Assembly: GCA_902778925.1 (NCBI GenBank)
Contig: CACYZN010000008.1
Location: forward strand, 49,230 to 113,229
DNA length: 64,000 nt
Origin: an uncultured Bacteroidota bacterium
GTDB taxonomy: Bacteria; Bacteroidota; Bacteroidia; Bacteroidales; P3
Direction: 5' to 3'
In this document: piece by piece, positions 54,003 to 62,356 of the stretch
Position numbering within the stretch: position 1 is the stretch's first letter
Layout of the letters: the number at the start of each line of letters is the position of its first letter
Notes under the pieces: model-generated
Seen by the model: only the letters and a program-made list of their open reading frames with translations
Told to the model about the DNA's origin: nothing
Databases searched by the model: none
Translations under genes and position numbers: made by a program

Positions 54003-54710
54003 ATGGAAGGATTCATACTCGCCGCTGGGCTGGGCACACGGTTGCGGCCACTCACCGACGACCGCCCCAAGGCGCTGGTCGAGGTGGCTGGGCAGACGCT
54101 GCTCGAGCGCACCATCCACAAGCTCGAGGCCGTCGGCATCGAACACATCGTGGTCAATGTGCACCACTTTGCCGATATGGTTATCGACTACATAGGCTCG
54201 CGTCGCTGGCAGGCCGCCATCGACATCAGCGACGAGCGCCGGCTGCTGCTCGACACCGGCGGGGGGCTCAGGCATGCAGCACACCTCTTCTCCGGCCGCG
54301 AGAACGTGCTGGTCCACAACGTGGACATACTCTCCGACGTGGACCTCTCCGACGTGGAGCGGTGGCATAGGCGGCAGGACAACCTCGCGACCCTCTGCGT
54401 CAGCCGTCGGCAGACCAAGCGCCTGCTGGCGTTCGACGGGGCGGGGCTGCTGCGCTGCCGGGCCGGACAGGAGGGCGATGCCGGCTGCACCGCCTACGCC
54501 TTCAGTGGCATCTCGGTGGTCAGCCCCGCGCTGTTCCCTCTGCTGCCCGAGGCCGACCGTCCCTATCCCGTCGTCGACGAATACATACGCCTCTCGGCTT
54601 CCGGCCACCGCATTGCCGCCTACCTCCATCCGGCCGACCGCTGGCTCGACGTGGGCAAACCCGAAACACTTGAGCTAGCACAACAATGGATACTTTCCTC
54701 AAGCAAGTAG
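54003..54710 (+). CDS. Sugar-1-phosphate nucleotidyltransferase
   Basis: The 235-residue protein starts with the family motif FILAAGLGTRLRPLTDDRPK and has VHNVDILSDVDL, a metal-site Asp, and the C-terminal WLDVGKPETLELAQQW. The short length fits the MurNAc-1-phosphate uridylyltransferase (MurU) and related group; the companion kinase AmgK is not adjacent. I chose the ATG at 54003, 12 bases after the antiporter stop, because it places the motif at the N-terminus. It overlaps the start of the AddB-like gene by 25 bases. Confidence 0.87.
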   Translation: MEGFILAAGLGTRLRPLTDDRPKALVEVAGQTLLERTIHKLEAVGIEHIVVNVHHFADMVIDYIGSRRWQAAIDISDERRLLLDTGGGLRHAAHLFSGRENVLVHNVDILSDVDLSDVERWHRRQDNLATLCVSRRQTKRLLAFDGAGLLRCRAGQEGDAGCTAYAFSGISVVSPALFPLLPEADRPYPVVDEYIRLSASGHRIAAYLHPADRWLDVGKPETLELAQQWILSSSK

Positions 54711-57478
54711 CCCGGCGCGTGCTCGACGAGCACCCCGCCGATGCCGACCGCACACTGGTGGTGTTCAACAACCACCGCTCCGAGCTCTTCTTTCGGCGCG
54801 CCTTCGAACACCTCTCGGCCGAGTGCGGCACCACCTTCTTCCTGCCCCAGATGACCACCATCGACGAGCTGGTGGCCGACCTGGGTGGCCTGCGCATCGT
54901 GCCCAACGAGTTCCTGCTCTTTGAGCTGTACCGCATACACATGGAGATTGGTGGCGACGGGCGCAAGTACCAGACCTTCGAGGAGTTCATGTCGTTCGGC
55001 GACGTGATGCTCAGCGACTTCTCCGAGGTGGACCGCTACTGCGTCGACGCCCGCGACCTGTTCGTGAACCTGCACGACCTGAAGGCCATCGGCGAGTGGG
55101 ACATAGAGAACCCCGCCATGAGCCCCTTCCAGCGGCAGTACCTTGAGTTCTACCACTCGCTGTACGACTATTACTGCAAGCTGCGCGAACACCTGCTGGC
55201 CCGTGGCGAAGCCTACGGCGGCATGGCCTACCGCCATGTGGCCGACAATATAGCGGCGATGGTGGACGGATGCAGCTACAGTTACGTCTACTTCGTTGGT
55301 TTCAACGCTCTGAGTGAGTGCGAGCGCCGCATCATAGGCGAGTATGTGCGCCGCGGCAAGGGGTGCCTGCTCACCGACGGCGACCCCTACTACTATGCCG
55401 ACCCCATGCAGGAGGCCGGCCACTTCCTGCGCAAGCACAGCGCCGAATTCCCCACCATCGAGCCCAGTGGCACCTCGCTCTTCGGACAGGGCAAGAAGCG
55501 CATCACCATCGTGGAATGCCCCGAGGCGGTGCTGCAGTGCAAGTTTGCGGGCCAGATGCTCTCGGAGCACACAGACTGGCTGTCCGACTCGGAGAGCACT
55601 GCCATCGTGCTGGCCGACGAGAGCCTGCTGATGCCCACACTCGGTGCGCTGCCCGACAGCGGGCAGGACTACGGGGTAAACATCTCGATGGGCTTCTCCT
55701 ATGCCGACAGCGGGGTGCACATGCTGGTGCAACGTTTGCTGGCCCTATACCGCCAGGCGCGTCCTTCGGGCTACTACCACACTACCGTCGTCGACCTGCT
55801 TTCCGACTACCATATAGGCCACCTGCTCGGACAGAAGAACCTGCGCCAGCGCAGCGCCGACTTCATGGAGCGCGAGAACCGCATACGCTGCTCGGGTGCC
55901 GAGGTGGCCCAGCTGCTGGGCACCGACCGCCTCGCCTTCCTCTTCCCCGACGCCCTGTCTTCGCCCGACGAGGTGATTGCCTTGGTGCGACAGGTGGCGA
56001 CCCTGATGGTGCGCGAGGGCACGACCGAGAGCAACAAGCGCGAGAAGCAGGCCCTCGGCGGTCTGGTCGAGATACTCGACTATCTGGCCAAGCTACAGTC
56101 GGACTACCACTTCATAACCACCCTCGCCACCCTCGAGAAGATATACCAGCGCCTGGCCACACGCCACACCATCGCCTTCCTGGGCCAGCCCCTAAGCGGA
56201 CTGCAGATACTGGGCGTGCTCGAGACCCGCAACCTTGACTTCCGCCGCGTGGTGCTGCTTTCGGCCAACGAGGGTGTGCTGCCCGCCGGCCGCAGCCAGA
56301 GCACTCTTATACCCTACGAGCTGCAGCGTGTGTTCCACCTGCCCACCTACGACGAGAAAGACTCGGTCTACGCCTACAACTTCTACCGCCTGCTGCAGCG
56401 TGCCGACGAGGTGTACCTCTGCTTTAGCTCCGAGGCCGAGAGCATGGGCAAGGGCGAGGAGAGCCGCTTTGTGAAGCAGGTGCGCAGCGAACTGGCACGC
56501 CGCTTCCCCGCCAACATCGAGGTGAGCGACATGGTGGTCGACCTCGACACGGCGCTGGTGCGCAACACTCCGCCCGTGGAAGGCCCGAAGAGCGACCAGG
56601 TGATGGAGCGCCTGCGGCAGCTGGCCCGGCGCGGCCTCTCGCCCACGTCGCTCAACAACTATATCGAGTGTCCCATGCGCTACTACTACTGCAATGTGCT
56701 CGACATCGACGAGCCCGAGCCCATGGAGGAAGACCTCGACGCCTCGCAGCTGGGCACCTGTGTGCACCAGGTGCTGCAGCGCATATACACGCCCTACATA
56801 GGCCGCGCCGTCGACCCGGCCGGCCTCAAGGCCGCCATGGCCAACCTGCCGCAGCTGATGCAGGAAGCCTTTGCCGACCTCTACCGCCACGGCCGCACCA
56901 CCGAGGGGCGCAACCAGTTCCTCTACTCGGTTGGCGAAAGCCAGCTGCGCCATGTGCTGCAGAAGGAGCTTGCCGTGGTCGAGGGTGGCACCCGTCTGGA
57001 AATCGTGGCCCTCGAGCAGGAGCTTACCATGCCGCTGGCCGAGGGGGTGGTGCTGAAAGGCTTCGTGGACCGCATAGACCGCGTCGACGGCCGCCTGCGC
57101 ATTGTCGACTACAAGACCGGCCGCCTCGACGACCGCGAGATCACCCTGGGCAGCGACGACTTCGATGCAGGCCACATACCCGGCAAGTGGCTGCAGCTGC
57201 TGTGCTACGCCTTGCTCTACGTGCGCAACACGCCTTCGTTGGCCGACGCCTCGCTGCAGGCCGGCATCTACCCCCTGCGCAACCTGCGTGCCGACGTGCG
57301 GCTGGCACGGTGGGACGGCAGCGCGCGCATCACACGCCCGCAGCTCGACCTCTTCGAGCAGCGCCTGGGCCAGCTCACCGCCGAGCTGCTCGACCCGGCG
57401 CAGCCGTTCCTGCCGCCCGAGCGGCCGCAGGGATGCTCCTACTGTCCGGTGCGTGGCTTCTGCCCCTCGCGCCTCTAG
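54686..57478 (+). CDS. PD-(D/E)XK nuclease / AddB-like helicase-nuclease subunit
   Basis: The 930-residue protein has an inactive UvrD-like body, with GVLETRNLDFRRVVLLSANEG recalling helicase motif VI, and a C-terminal PDDEXK domain (LKGFVDRIDRVDGRLRIVDY then KTG). Four cysteines are placed as in the AddB iron-sulfur staple: one in YIECPMRYYYC and three in CSYCPVRGFC. AddAB processes double-strand breaks for recombination. No Walker A motif is seen, as expected for AddB. The partner AddA is not adjacent here. The gene converges with the lamin-tail gene, the stops sharing CTAG. Confidence 0.85.
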   Translation: MDTFLKQVARRVLDEHPADADRTLVVFNNHRSELFFRRAFEHLSAECGTTFFLPQMTTIDELVADLGGLRIVPNEFLLFELYRIHMEIGGDGRKYQTFEEFMSFGDVMLSDFSEVDRYCVDARDLFVNLHDLKAIGEWDIENPAMSPFQRQYLEFYHSLYDYYCKLREHLLARGEAYGGMAYRHVADNIAAMVDGCSYSYVYFVGFNALSECERRIIGEYVRRGKGCLLTDGDPYYYADPMQEAGHFLRKHSAEFPTIEPSGTSLFGQGKKRITIVECPEAVLQCKFAGQMLSEHTDWLSDSESTAIVLADESLLMPTLGALPDSGQDYGVNISMGFSYADSGVHMLVQRLLALYRQARPSGYYHTTVVDLLSDYHIGHLLGQKNLRQRSADFMERENRIRCSGAEVAQLLGTDRLAFLFPDALSSPDEVIALVRQVATLMVREGTTESNKREKQALGGLVEILDYLAKLQSDYHFITTLATLEKIYQRLATRHTIAFLGQPLSGLQILGVLETRNLDFRRVVLLSANEGVLPAGRSQSTLIPYELQRVFHLPTYDEKDSVYAYNFYRLLQRADEVYLCFSSEAESMGKGEESRFVKQVRSELARRFPANIEVSDMVVDLDTALVRNTPPVEGPKSDQVMERLRQLARRGLSPTSLNNYIECPMRYYYCNVLDIDEPEPMEEDLDASQLGTCVHQVLQRIYTPYIGRAVDPAGLKAAMANLPQLMQEAFADLYRHGRTTEGRNQFLYSVGESQLRHVLQKELAVVEGGTRLEIVALEQELTMPLAEGVVLKGFVDRIDRVDGRLRIVDYKTGRLDDREITLGSDDFDAGHIPGKWLQLLCYALLYVRNTPSLADASLQAGIYPLRNLRADVRLARWDGSARITRPQLDLFEQRLGQLTAELLDPAQPFLPPERPQGCSYCPVRGFCPSRL

Positions 57479-58353
57479 AGCACCGCCACCGTGCGCCGCA
57501 GCACCTGCTGCGTGCCGCCGAGGTCGTATACGGTAATCATTATCAGGTATTGTCCGCGCGGAGCCACCGTGCCGTCGTGCACGCGGCCGTCCCACACGAT
57601 GGTGCCCGAGGTGCCCAGCAGTGCCCCGTCGAGCAGCCGCCGCACCATGTTGCCGCGCGCGTCGTAGACTTCGGCGCGTGCCGCCAGGTCGCCGCTGGCC
57701 AGCGAGTAGGCTATCTCCAGCTCGTCACCGTAGCCGTCGCCGTCGGGCGACAGCAGGGTGGCGGAGAGCGTGAAGGAGGCCTCCTCGACCAGCCGTTCGC
57801 TGCTCTGCGAGTTGGCGTAGCCCGGGGTGCCGTAGCCCGCCGTCGACGCGGCCGAGAACCAGTTGGCAGCCTCGCCGGCCGGCCGGTCGAAGCTGCGCCG
57901 CTCGAGGCTCACGCCGGCGCGGTCGCGCAGCAGGCGGCTGTGCATGGCCGGCGAATAGTCCAGTCGCTCGACCACCATGCTGTCGGCCCGGCTCAGCACC
58001 ACGCTGCCGCCGTCGTTGGGGTATGGCGGCAGGTTGCACTCGACCAGCGCCGAGGGGTTGCGCACCGTGTAGGCCGCCGCCACCGAAGCCGCGTCCTTGG
58101 TCAGCACCACATAGGCGTGCGGCGCCACCATGCGGGGCGGCAGGGCGTAGTGGGTGGCCAGGCTGTCGTGCAGCACGCGCACTATGTGGTAGCCGCCCAG
58201 CTCGACGGCCGAGTCCGAGGCGTTGTACAGCTCCACGTACTCGGCCACGCCGCTCGCGGGCTGGTACAGCAGCTCGCTCAGCAGCAGCCCCCGTTGCGCC
58301 ATGCCAACCGGCATGGCGCAAAGCAGTATAGCCGTAAGCCACAAGTGTTTCAT
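57475..58353 (-). CDS. Lamin-tail-domain secreted protein
   Basis: The 292-residue protein has a signal peptide (MKHLWLTAILLCAMPVGMAQ) and a lamin tail domain at about 21-150 (LLLSELLYQPASGVAEYVEL, YNASDSAVELGGYHI). A FlgD/CHU_C-like Ig domain follows (LLSPDGDGYGDELEIAYSLA; YDARGNMVRRLLDG; APRGQYLIMITVYD). Such proteins are common in Bacteroidetes surface and secretome sets. No T9SS type A tail is present. The function is unknown. The palindromic repeat and other hairpins lie upstream. Confidence 0.82.
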   Translation of the reverse strand: MKHLWLTAILLCAMPVGMAQRGLLLSELLYQPASGVAEYVELYNASDSAVELGGYHIVRVLHDSLATHYALPPRMVAPHAYVVLTKDAASVAAAYTVRNPSALVECNLPPYPNDGGSVVLSRADSMVVERLDYSPAMHSRLLRDRAGVSLERRSFDRPAGEAANWFSAASTAGYGTPGYANSQSSERLVEEASFTLSATLLSPDGDGYGDELEIAYSLASGDLAARAEVYDARGNMVRRLLDGALLGTSGTIVWDGRVHDGTVAPRGQYLIMITVYDLGGTQQVLRRTVAVL

Positions 58354-58440
58354 GCCTACAATAACGGACTCCTGCCCGAATTATTGCCGCCCTGCCCACC
58401 TTCCATCCTCACCCCCTCCCCACCGCTTCCGGTCCGGTCG

Positions 58441-58527
58441 TTCTTATGTCGTTCTTATGTATATCTTATGTTGTATTTATGTTTAAAACATAAGAAATAC
58501 ATAAGAAATACATAAGAACGACATAAG
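58441..58527. repeat. Palindromic 11-mer repeat element, copy F (inverted orientation)
   Basis: It has the orientation of copy D, with TTCTTATGTCG, TTCTTATGTA and TATCTTATG units on the left mirrored by ATACATAAGAA and CGACATAAG on the right. It lies in the 459-base gap between divergent genes, together with the palindrome at 58612. Confidence 0.9.
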
Positions 58528-58611
58528 GGTTGTGGAGGGTGTGGAAAAAGGCGGTTTTCGGCAGCAGGTGACGAAACGGTGTCGCGAGGGTGGGAAAAGG
58601 GAGGCAAAGGG

Positions 58612-58647
58612 GGTTGCGGCCGCCAGCCAAGGCTGGCGGCCGCAACC
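58612..58647. repeat. 17-bp GC-rich near-perfect palindrome
   Basis: GGTTGCGGCCGCCAGCC and its reverse complement are separated by AA. No T-run follows, so it does not look like a terminator. Confidence 0.85.
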
Positions 58648-58779
58648 AGGCGCCGACCAATGCCGCATCGGCCGCAACGCACACTGCCACAGACACTATG
58701 GTGCTGCGGTGGACGCATGGCGGCAGGCCGGGGGTACAATTATTTTTTACTTTGGTGTGCGGAGTTTGACTTTTTTGTG

Positions 58780-58787
58780 TATATTTG
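58780..58787 (+). promoter_or_regulatory. -7 box of the 58.8 kb gene
   Basis: TATATTTG 26 bases before the ATG at 58813; TTTG elements nearby are at the wrong spacing. Confidence 0.5.
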
Positions 58788-58812
58788 CAGCAGATTTTAA
58801 CAAGGTACTGCC

Positions 58813-59583
58813 ATGAAATATCACAAGAAAGAAGAGGAGCTCTTCGAGCGCTGGGCCGAGAGGGCTCGCAAACTGCACGATAGCGACGAGATTACGAAGG
58901 ACGGACTGCTGTATCGCGGCGAACTGTGGTTCGACGGCTACTGCCAGGTGCATCGCCGTGCCAACGAAGAGCAGCTGTGGGCCGATGCCGGCATGCGACT
59001 GCTGGTGCTCACCAAGGAACTCTTCGACGAGGACGGGTGGGACATGCGCGCCGAGAGCGGCCGTGTGCCAAGCCCCCGCCTCACCTGCCGCACCGCCTAC
59101 CGCTTCTTCCCCAACCTCGAACTGTGGGTCTATGGCCTGATGAACATACCAGACCGCAAGGTCATATCCTTCGCCCGCGCCGACAACGAAACCCGCCTGC
59201 AGGGCTTCTACGAGAATGCCCCCATAGCACGTGTCAACTGCAAGAAACAGCCCGACGCCCGTGCCGCCAGCAACGCCGTGCTGCAGAAATACATGGAGAA
59301 CTATGCCGACCTGCTGACCGAGCAGATCACCCTCTACGACGCCGATGTGATACTCTGCACCGGCGGCCAGGGCATCATGGTCAGCTTCCTGCAGAAACAC
59401 GTCTACCGCGACCTGGAGCAAGTGAACGAGCACTGCTGGTATTCGGCCTCGGCCAACGTGGTCGTGGTGAAGCAGTACCACCCCACCTACAGCGTCTACA
59501 GCCGCAAGGAAATGTACCAGTCCATGATCGACGACTACCAGGCCTTCATCAAGGCCACGCCGGCCTTCCCGCGCCAGCGATAG
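58813..59583 (+). CDS. Hypothetical protein of 256 residues, unrecognised
   Basis: I do not recognise this protein. It has no signal peptide or membrane helix and begins with a charged helix (KYHKKEEELFERWAERARKL). Notable phrases are MRLLVLTKELFDEDGWDMR, RFFPNLELWVYGLMNIPD, ILCTGGQGIMVSFLQK and NVVVVKQYHPTYSVYSRKEM. The spacing of an early LLVLTKE strand and a late YHPT motif faintly recalls the uracil-DNA glycosylase fold, but that is only a suggestion. It has its own -7 box and ends at a bidirectional terminator, so it is a single-gene transcript. Confidence 0.85.
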   Translation: MKYHKKEEELFERWAERARKLHDSDEITKDGLLYRGELWFDGYCQVHRRANEEQLWADAGMRLLVLTKELFDEDGWDMRAESGRVPSPRLTCRTAYRFFPNLELWVYGLMNIPDRKVISFARADNETRLQGFYENAPIARVNCKKQPDARAASNAVLQKYMENYADLLTEQITLYDADVILCTGGQGIMVSFLQKHVYRDLEQVNEHCWYSASANVVVVKQYHPTYSVYSRKEMYQSMIDDYQAFIKATPAFPRQR

Positions 59584-59608
59584 GGCGCTGCACCGGCCTG
59601 GAAAAGAA

Positions 59609-59640
59609 CAGGAGGCTCGCGCCATGGCGCGAGCCTCCTG
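59609..59640. terminator. Bidirectional terminator
   Basis: A 32-bp perfect palindrome (half-site CAGGAGGCTCGCGCCA) flanked by AAAAGAA and CTTTTG, between the convergent 58.8 kb gene and the ferredoxin gene. Confidence 0.9.
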
Positions 59641-59665
59641 CTTTTGTCTGCTTTGTGTCCGAGAC

Positions 59666-59833
59666 TTAACCCTCGACGATGGCGCCGGTGGGGCAAGCGC
59701 CAGCGCAGGTACCGCAGCTAACGCAAGCGTTCTCGTCAATCTTGTAGATGTCGCCTTCGCTGATAGCTCCGACGGGGCACTCGTCGATGCAGGTGCCGCA
59801 AGCAACACAAATGTCAGTGATTTTGTAAGCCAT
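59666..59833 (-). CDS. 2[4Fe-4S] ferredoxin
   Basis: The 55-residue protein carries two complete cluster motifs, CVACGTCIDECPVGAI and CVSCGTCAGACPTGAI, and nothing else, the clostridial-type ferredoxin layout. It carries low-potential electrons, for example from 2-oxoacid:ferredoxin oxidoreductases such as IorAB. It has its own consensus promoter and terminator, so it is a single-gene transcript, probably strongly expressed. Confidence 0.96.
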   Translation of the reverse strand: MAYKITDICVACGTCIDECPVGAISEGDIYKIDENACVSCGTCAGACPTGAIVEG

Positions 59834-59887
59834 TTCTTTTCTTTTTTTAAGATTAATATTGCAATATTTCCTTGCTTAAAAGCGGTG

Positions 59888-59919
59888 CAAAAGTACATAC
59901 ATTTTCCGAATTGGCCAAA
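59888..59919 (-). promoter_or_regulatory. Promoter of the ferredoxin gene
   Basis: On the minus strand: TTTG (59916-59919), 20-bp gap, TACTTTTG (59888-59895). The leader to the ATG is about 50 bases. Confidence 0.82.
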
Positions 59920-60062
59920 TTAAATCACCATATTTGGTGAGGCTCTTCGGTGAGTGTGTTGTCTATCAACTCATTATGCGGTGCGGAAAATGACGGCATC
60001 GGCCGCGGAAAAGACGGGTATTTCGATGCAATCGGGCGGTGTGGCCGACGAATACGCGACCT

Positions 60063-60347
60063 CTACCGGCGGTGGCCAGGTCCCTCCGGAAACCAGCCCC
60101 TGTCGACCCGCTGCCGCTGCTTCACCAGTTCGTGGATAGACCACAGACTGCTGAAGCCCACTACCCCGAGCAGAATGCTCCACACTCCGCCGGCAAACAG
60201 CGACCCTCCGATGCAGCCCAGCCCGACTAGCAGGAAGAGCCACCAGCAGCCTGCGCCCAGGTAGTACTCGGCCTTGATGACCAATGGGTGGAACAGCCCG
60301 ATGGTGAGGAATGTGGCTGCGCCGATTATGATGCCGGAATAGTCCAT
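60063..60347 (-). CDS. DUF4491 family membrane protein
   Basis: The 94-residue protein has three predicted helices (SGIIIGAATFLTIGLFHPLV, AGCWWLFLLVGLGCIGGSLF, WSILLGVVGFSSLWSIHELV). The GLFHPLVIKAEYYLG segment is typical of DUF4491, a small Bacteroidetes family of unknown role. It is the last gene of the porin/Gate/LolA-like run on the minus strand, 53 bases after the LolA-like stop. Confidence 0.85.
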   Translation of the reverse strand: MDYSGIIIGAATFLTIGLFHPLVIKAEYYLGAGCWWLFLLVGLGCIGGSLFAGGVWSILLGVVGFSSLWSIHELVKQRQRVDRGWFPEGPGHRR

Positions 60348-60400
60348 ATTACTTCTTTCTATTATCCATTCTGCCAGTCCGCCAGCTGCCGGTACCTTGG

Positions 60401-61042
60401 CTACTTCCTAATGACTACGGCGTTGGGGTGTTTGCTGAGGTCCGGAGTGAAGTGGCTGTCTTTCAGGCCTACACGGATGTGGGTGATAGTCATTGTCAAC
60501 TTGGCCCCGCTGGCGCTGGTGCGCATCTCGCGCAGGGTGTAGTTCTTGTCCGAGATTTTTACGGTGGCCTTCCTGGCCGCGTTGTCCTTGTCTATCGGGT
60601 TGCTGAAGGTGATTTCGTAGCAGCCGTCCTTGTGCTTCATCTTGGCTTTGCGGTACTGCTTGTCGAGGGTGAGGTCCAGGTCGCCCTCGCTGGGCTTGCG
60701 CTTGTCGCCGGGGGTGAAGATTATTGTGTCGTCCGTCAAGGAGCCTTTTATCTCCCAGGTGTCGGTGCCGTTGAAGCCAGACTCGGCGACTGCTTCCAGG
60801 TCGAGTATCTTGGTGGTGTGCCTGGTACGGCTGAGGTTGCCTTTGTTCGCCACGATGAAATGCATCTTCATGGAGAGAGGCCCAAAGCCTACCTTCATGT
60901 CCATCTCGTACTCGAGGCCGGTGCTGTTGGTCATGGCTGCTCGGCAGCGGTCCATCACGGCGGTCACGTCGGCCGGCACTTGTGCTCGTGCGGCGGCAAG
61001 GCCAAGGGTGAACAAGAGCAGCAGTAGGAGCAGCCTTTTCAA
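60401..61042 (-). CDS. LolA-like outer-membrane lipoprotein carrier family protein
   Basis: The 213-residue protein has a signal peptide (KRLLLLLLLFTLGLAAARAQ) and a beta-sheet body (GLEYEMDMKVGFGPLSMKMH, DTWEIKGSLTDDTIIFTPGD) resembling LolA/LolB-fold proteins. LolA shuttles lipoproteins across the periplasm; whether this one does is uncertain. The start appears to be TTG at 61042, since no ATG or GTG precedes the signal peptide in frame without running into the previous gene, whose stop is 20 bases upstream. Confidence 0.6.
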   Translation of the reverse strand: MKRLLLLLLLFTLGLAAARAQVPADVTAVMDRCRAAMTNSTGLEYEMDMKVGFGPLSMKMHFIVANKGNLSRTRHTTKILDLEAVAESGFNGTDTWEIKGSLTDDTIIFTPGDKRKPSEGDLDLTLDKQYRKAKMKHKDGCYEITFSNPIDKDNAARKATVKISDKNYTLREMRTSASGAKLTMTITHIRVGLKDSHFTPDLSKHPNAVVIRK

Positions 61043-61062
61043 TTCCCGGGTGGGGTTGGTGC

Positions 61063-62325
61063 TTAGAATATCAGGGTCAGCAGTACCCATATCCAGTGGG
61101 CAGCGATGCCGGCGCAGAGGCCGCCGACGGTGTGGGCTCCGATGGCTTTGCCTATGAGCTTGCGGTAGCCGAGGCTGTCGAGCATGGCGGTATGGGTGCT
61201 CAGGTAGCCGCTCCAGCACATGCCCATGGCAGTGAAGACGGCAATGGCGTTGCCGTTGATGATGCCTTCGCTCACGAAGCGCGGCACCAGACCGATGGCG
61301 GCGCCCACCGCACCCAGGGCGGTGATGGGGAACGACACCAGTGCGCCGCTCTCGAAGCCGAAGAGCCAGTAGAAGATCACGTTCACCTTGTCGGCAAGCC
61401 AGGTGATGACGGGCACGCCCTCGTAGGCTGCGCCGGTGTAGACGCCGCCTTCGCCCGCAGGACCGAAGGTGAGCATCATCACTAAGGTCGAGATGCACAG
61501 CACGCCGGGGATGATGGCCACGCCGATGCCGACGCCGCTCTTGCCGCCGTCGAGCATGGCGTTGAGGAAGCGCTGGAATACCGAGCCCTCGCTTTTGAAC
61601 GAGATGTTCTGCTCGGTGCCGCCTTCTTCGGTGACGGGTGCGTCCATCTCGGGGTAGCTCCTCAGGGTGGAGCGCTGCATGATGCGGGTGCTCACGATGC
61701 TGCCTATCACGGCACCCAGCAGGCCCACCAGGGCGCCTTTGCCGAAGCCCAGGCCCGTCATGAAGGCTATCACCACCAGACCCATGCCGAAGGCGGTGCC
61801 GAAGTTGGTGAGGGACACCAGCTGGTATTTCTTGAAGTAGCGTGCGAAGTTGTTGTCCTTTGCCAGCGAGATGATGGCAGGGTTGTCGCTGAGGAAGGTC
61901 ATCACGGCACCCAGCGCTGCCACGCCCGGCAGGTTGTAGAGCGGCTTCATCAGCGGCCGCAGTATGTTCTCCATCAGGCGCACCACGCCGAACTCGGTGA
62001 GCAGCTTCGAGATGGCGCCCATCAGCACGCAGATGGCCATGATGTAGAACACCGTCTCGAGCAGCAGGTGGTAGGCCGTCTGCATGAAGGTGTTCAGCAT
62101 GTTGGGCAGTGTCATGCGATAGGCCAGGAAGCCGAAGAAGGCGAAGAAGCACACGAGGAAGATGAGTGCCTCGACGCTGCGGCTGGTGGTGAACTTCAGC
62201 CGGCGCGGCTTGCCGCTGCGTTTGTTGGGGTCGGTCTCGTGGTGCCGGAACACCTGGAACGGGTCGACCACCGAGAGCATGGTGTTGAGCAGCTTGTGGC
62301 TGTTGCTATTGTTATTATCGCTCAT
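61063..62325 (-). CDS. Nucleoside-recognition (Gate) domain membrane protein
   Basis: The 420-residue protein has about ten helices and paired Gate-domain segments (FLSDNPAIISLAKDNNFARY, FGTAFGMGLVVIAFMTGLGF, FTAMGMCWSGYLSTHTAMLD), like YjiH and related proteins. These are relatives of nucleoside transporters and spore-maturation proteins; the substrate is unknown. It starts 31 bases after the porin stop and is followed by the LolA-like gene, indicating an operon. Confidence 0.82.
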   Translation of the reverse strand: MSDNNNSNSHKLLNTMLSVVDPFQVFRHHETDPNKRSGKPRRLKFTTSRSVEALIFLVCFFAFFGFLAYRMTLPNMLNTFMQTAYHLLLETVFYIMAICVLMGAISKLLTEFGVVRLMENILRPLMKPLYNLPGVAALGAVMTFLSDNPAIISLAKDNNFARYFKKYQLVSLTNFGTAFGMGLVVIAFMTGLGFGKGALVGLLGAVIGSIVSTRIMQRSTLRSYPEMDAPVTEEGGTEQNISFKSEGSVFQRFLNAMLDGGKSGVGIGVAIIPGVLCISTLVMMLTFGPAGEGGVYTGAAYEGVPVITWLADKVNVIFYWLFGFESGALVSFPITALGAVGAAIGLVPRFVSEGIINGNAIAVFTAMGMCWSGYLSTHTAMLDSLGYRKLIGKAIGAHTVGGLCAGIAAHWIWVLLTLIF

Positions 62326-62356
62326 AGGGATTAAGTGTGTTTTCTTTAATTATTGT

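Noticed and set aside
59950-60264. Plus-strand frame of 104 codons
   Set aside because: It is antisense to DUF4491, whose membrane helices and family phrases are clear.
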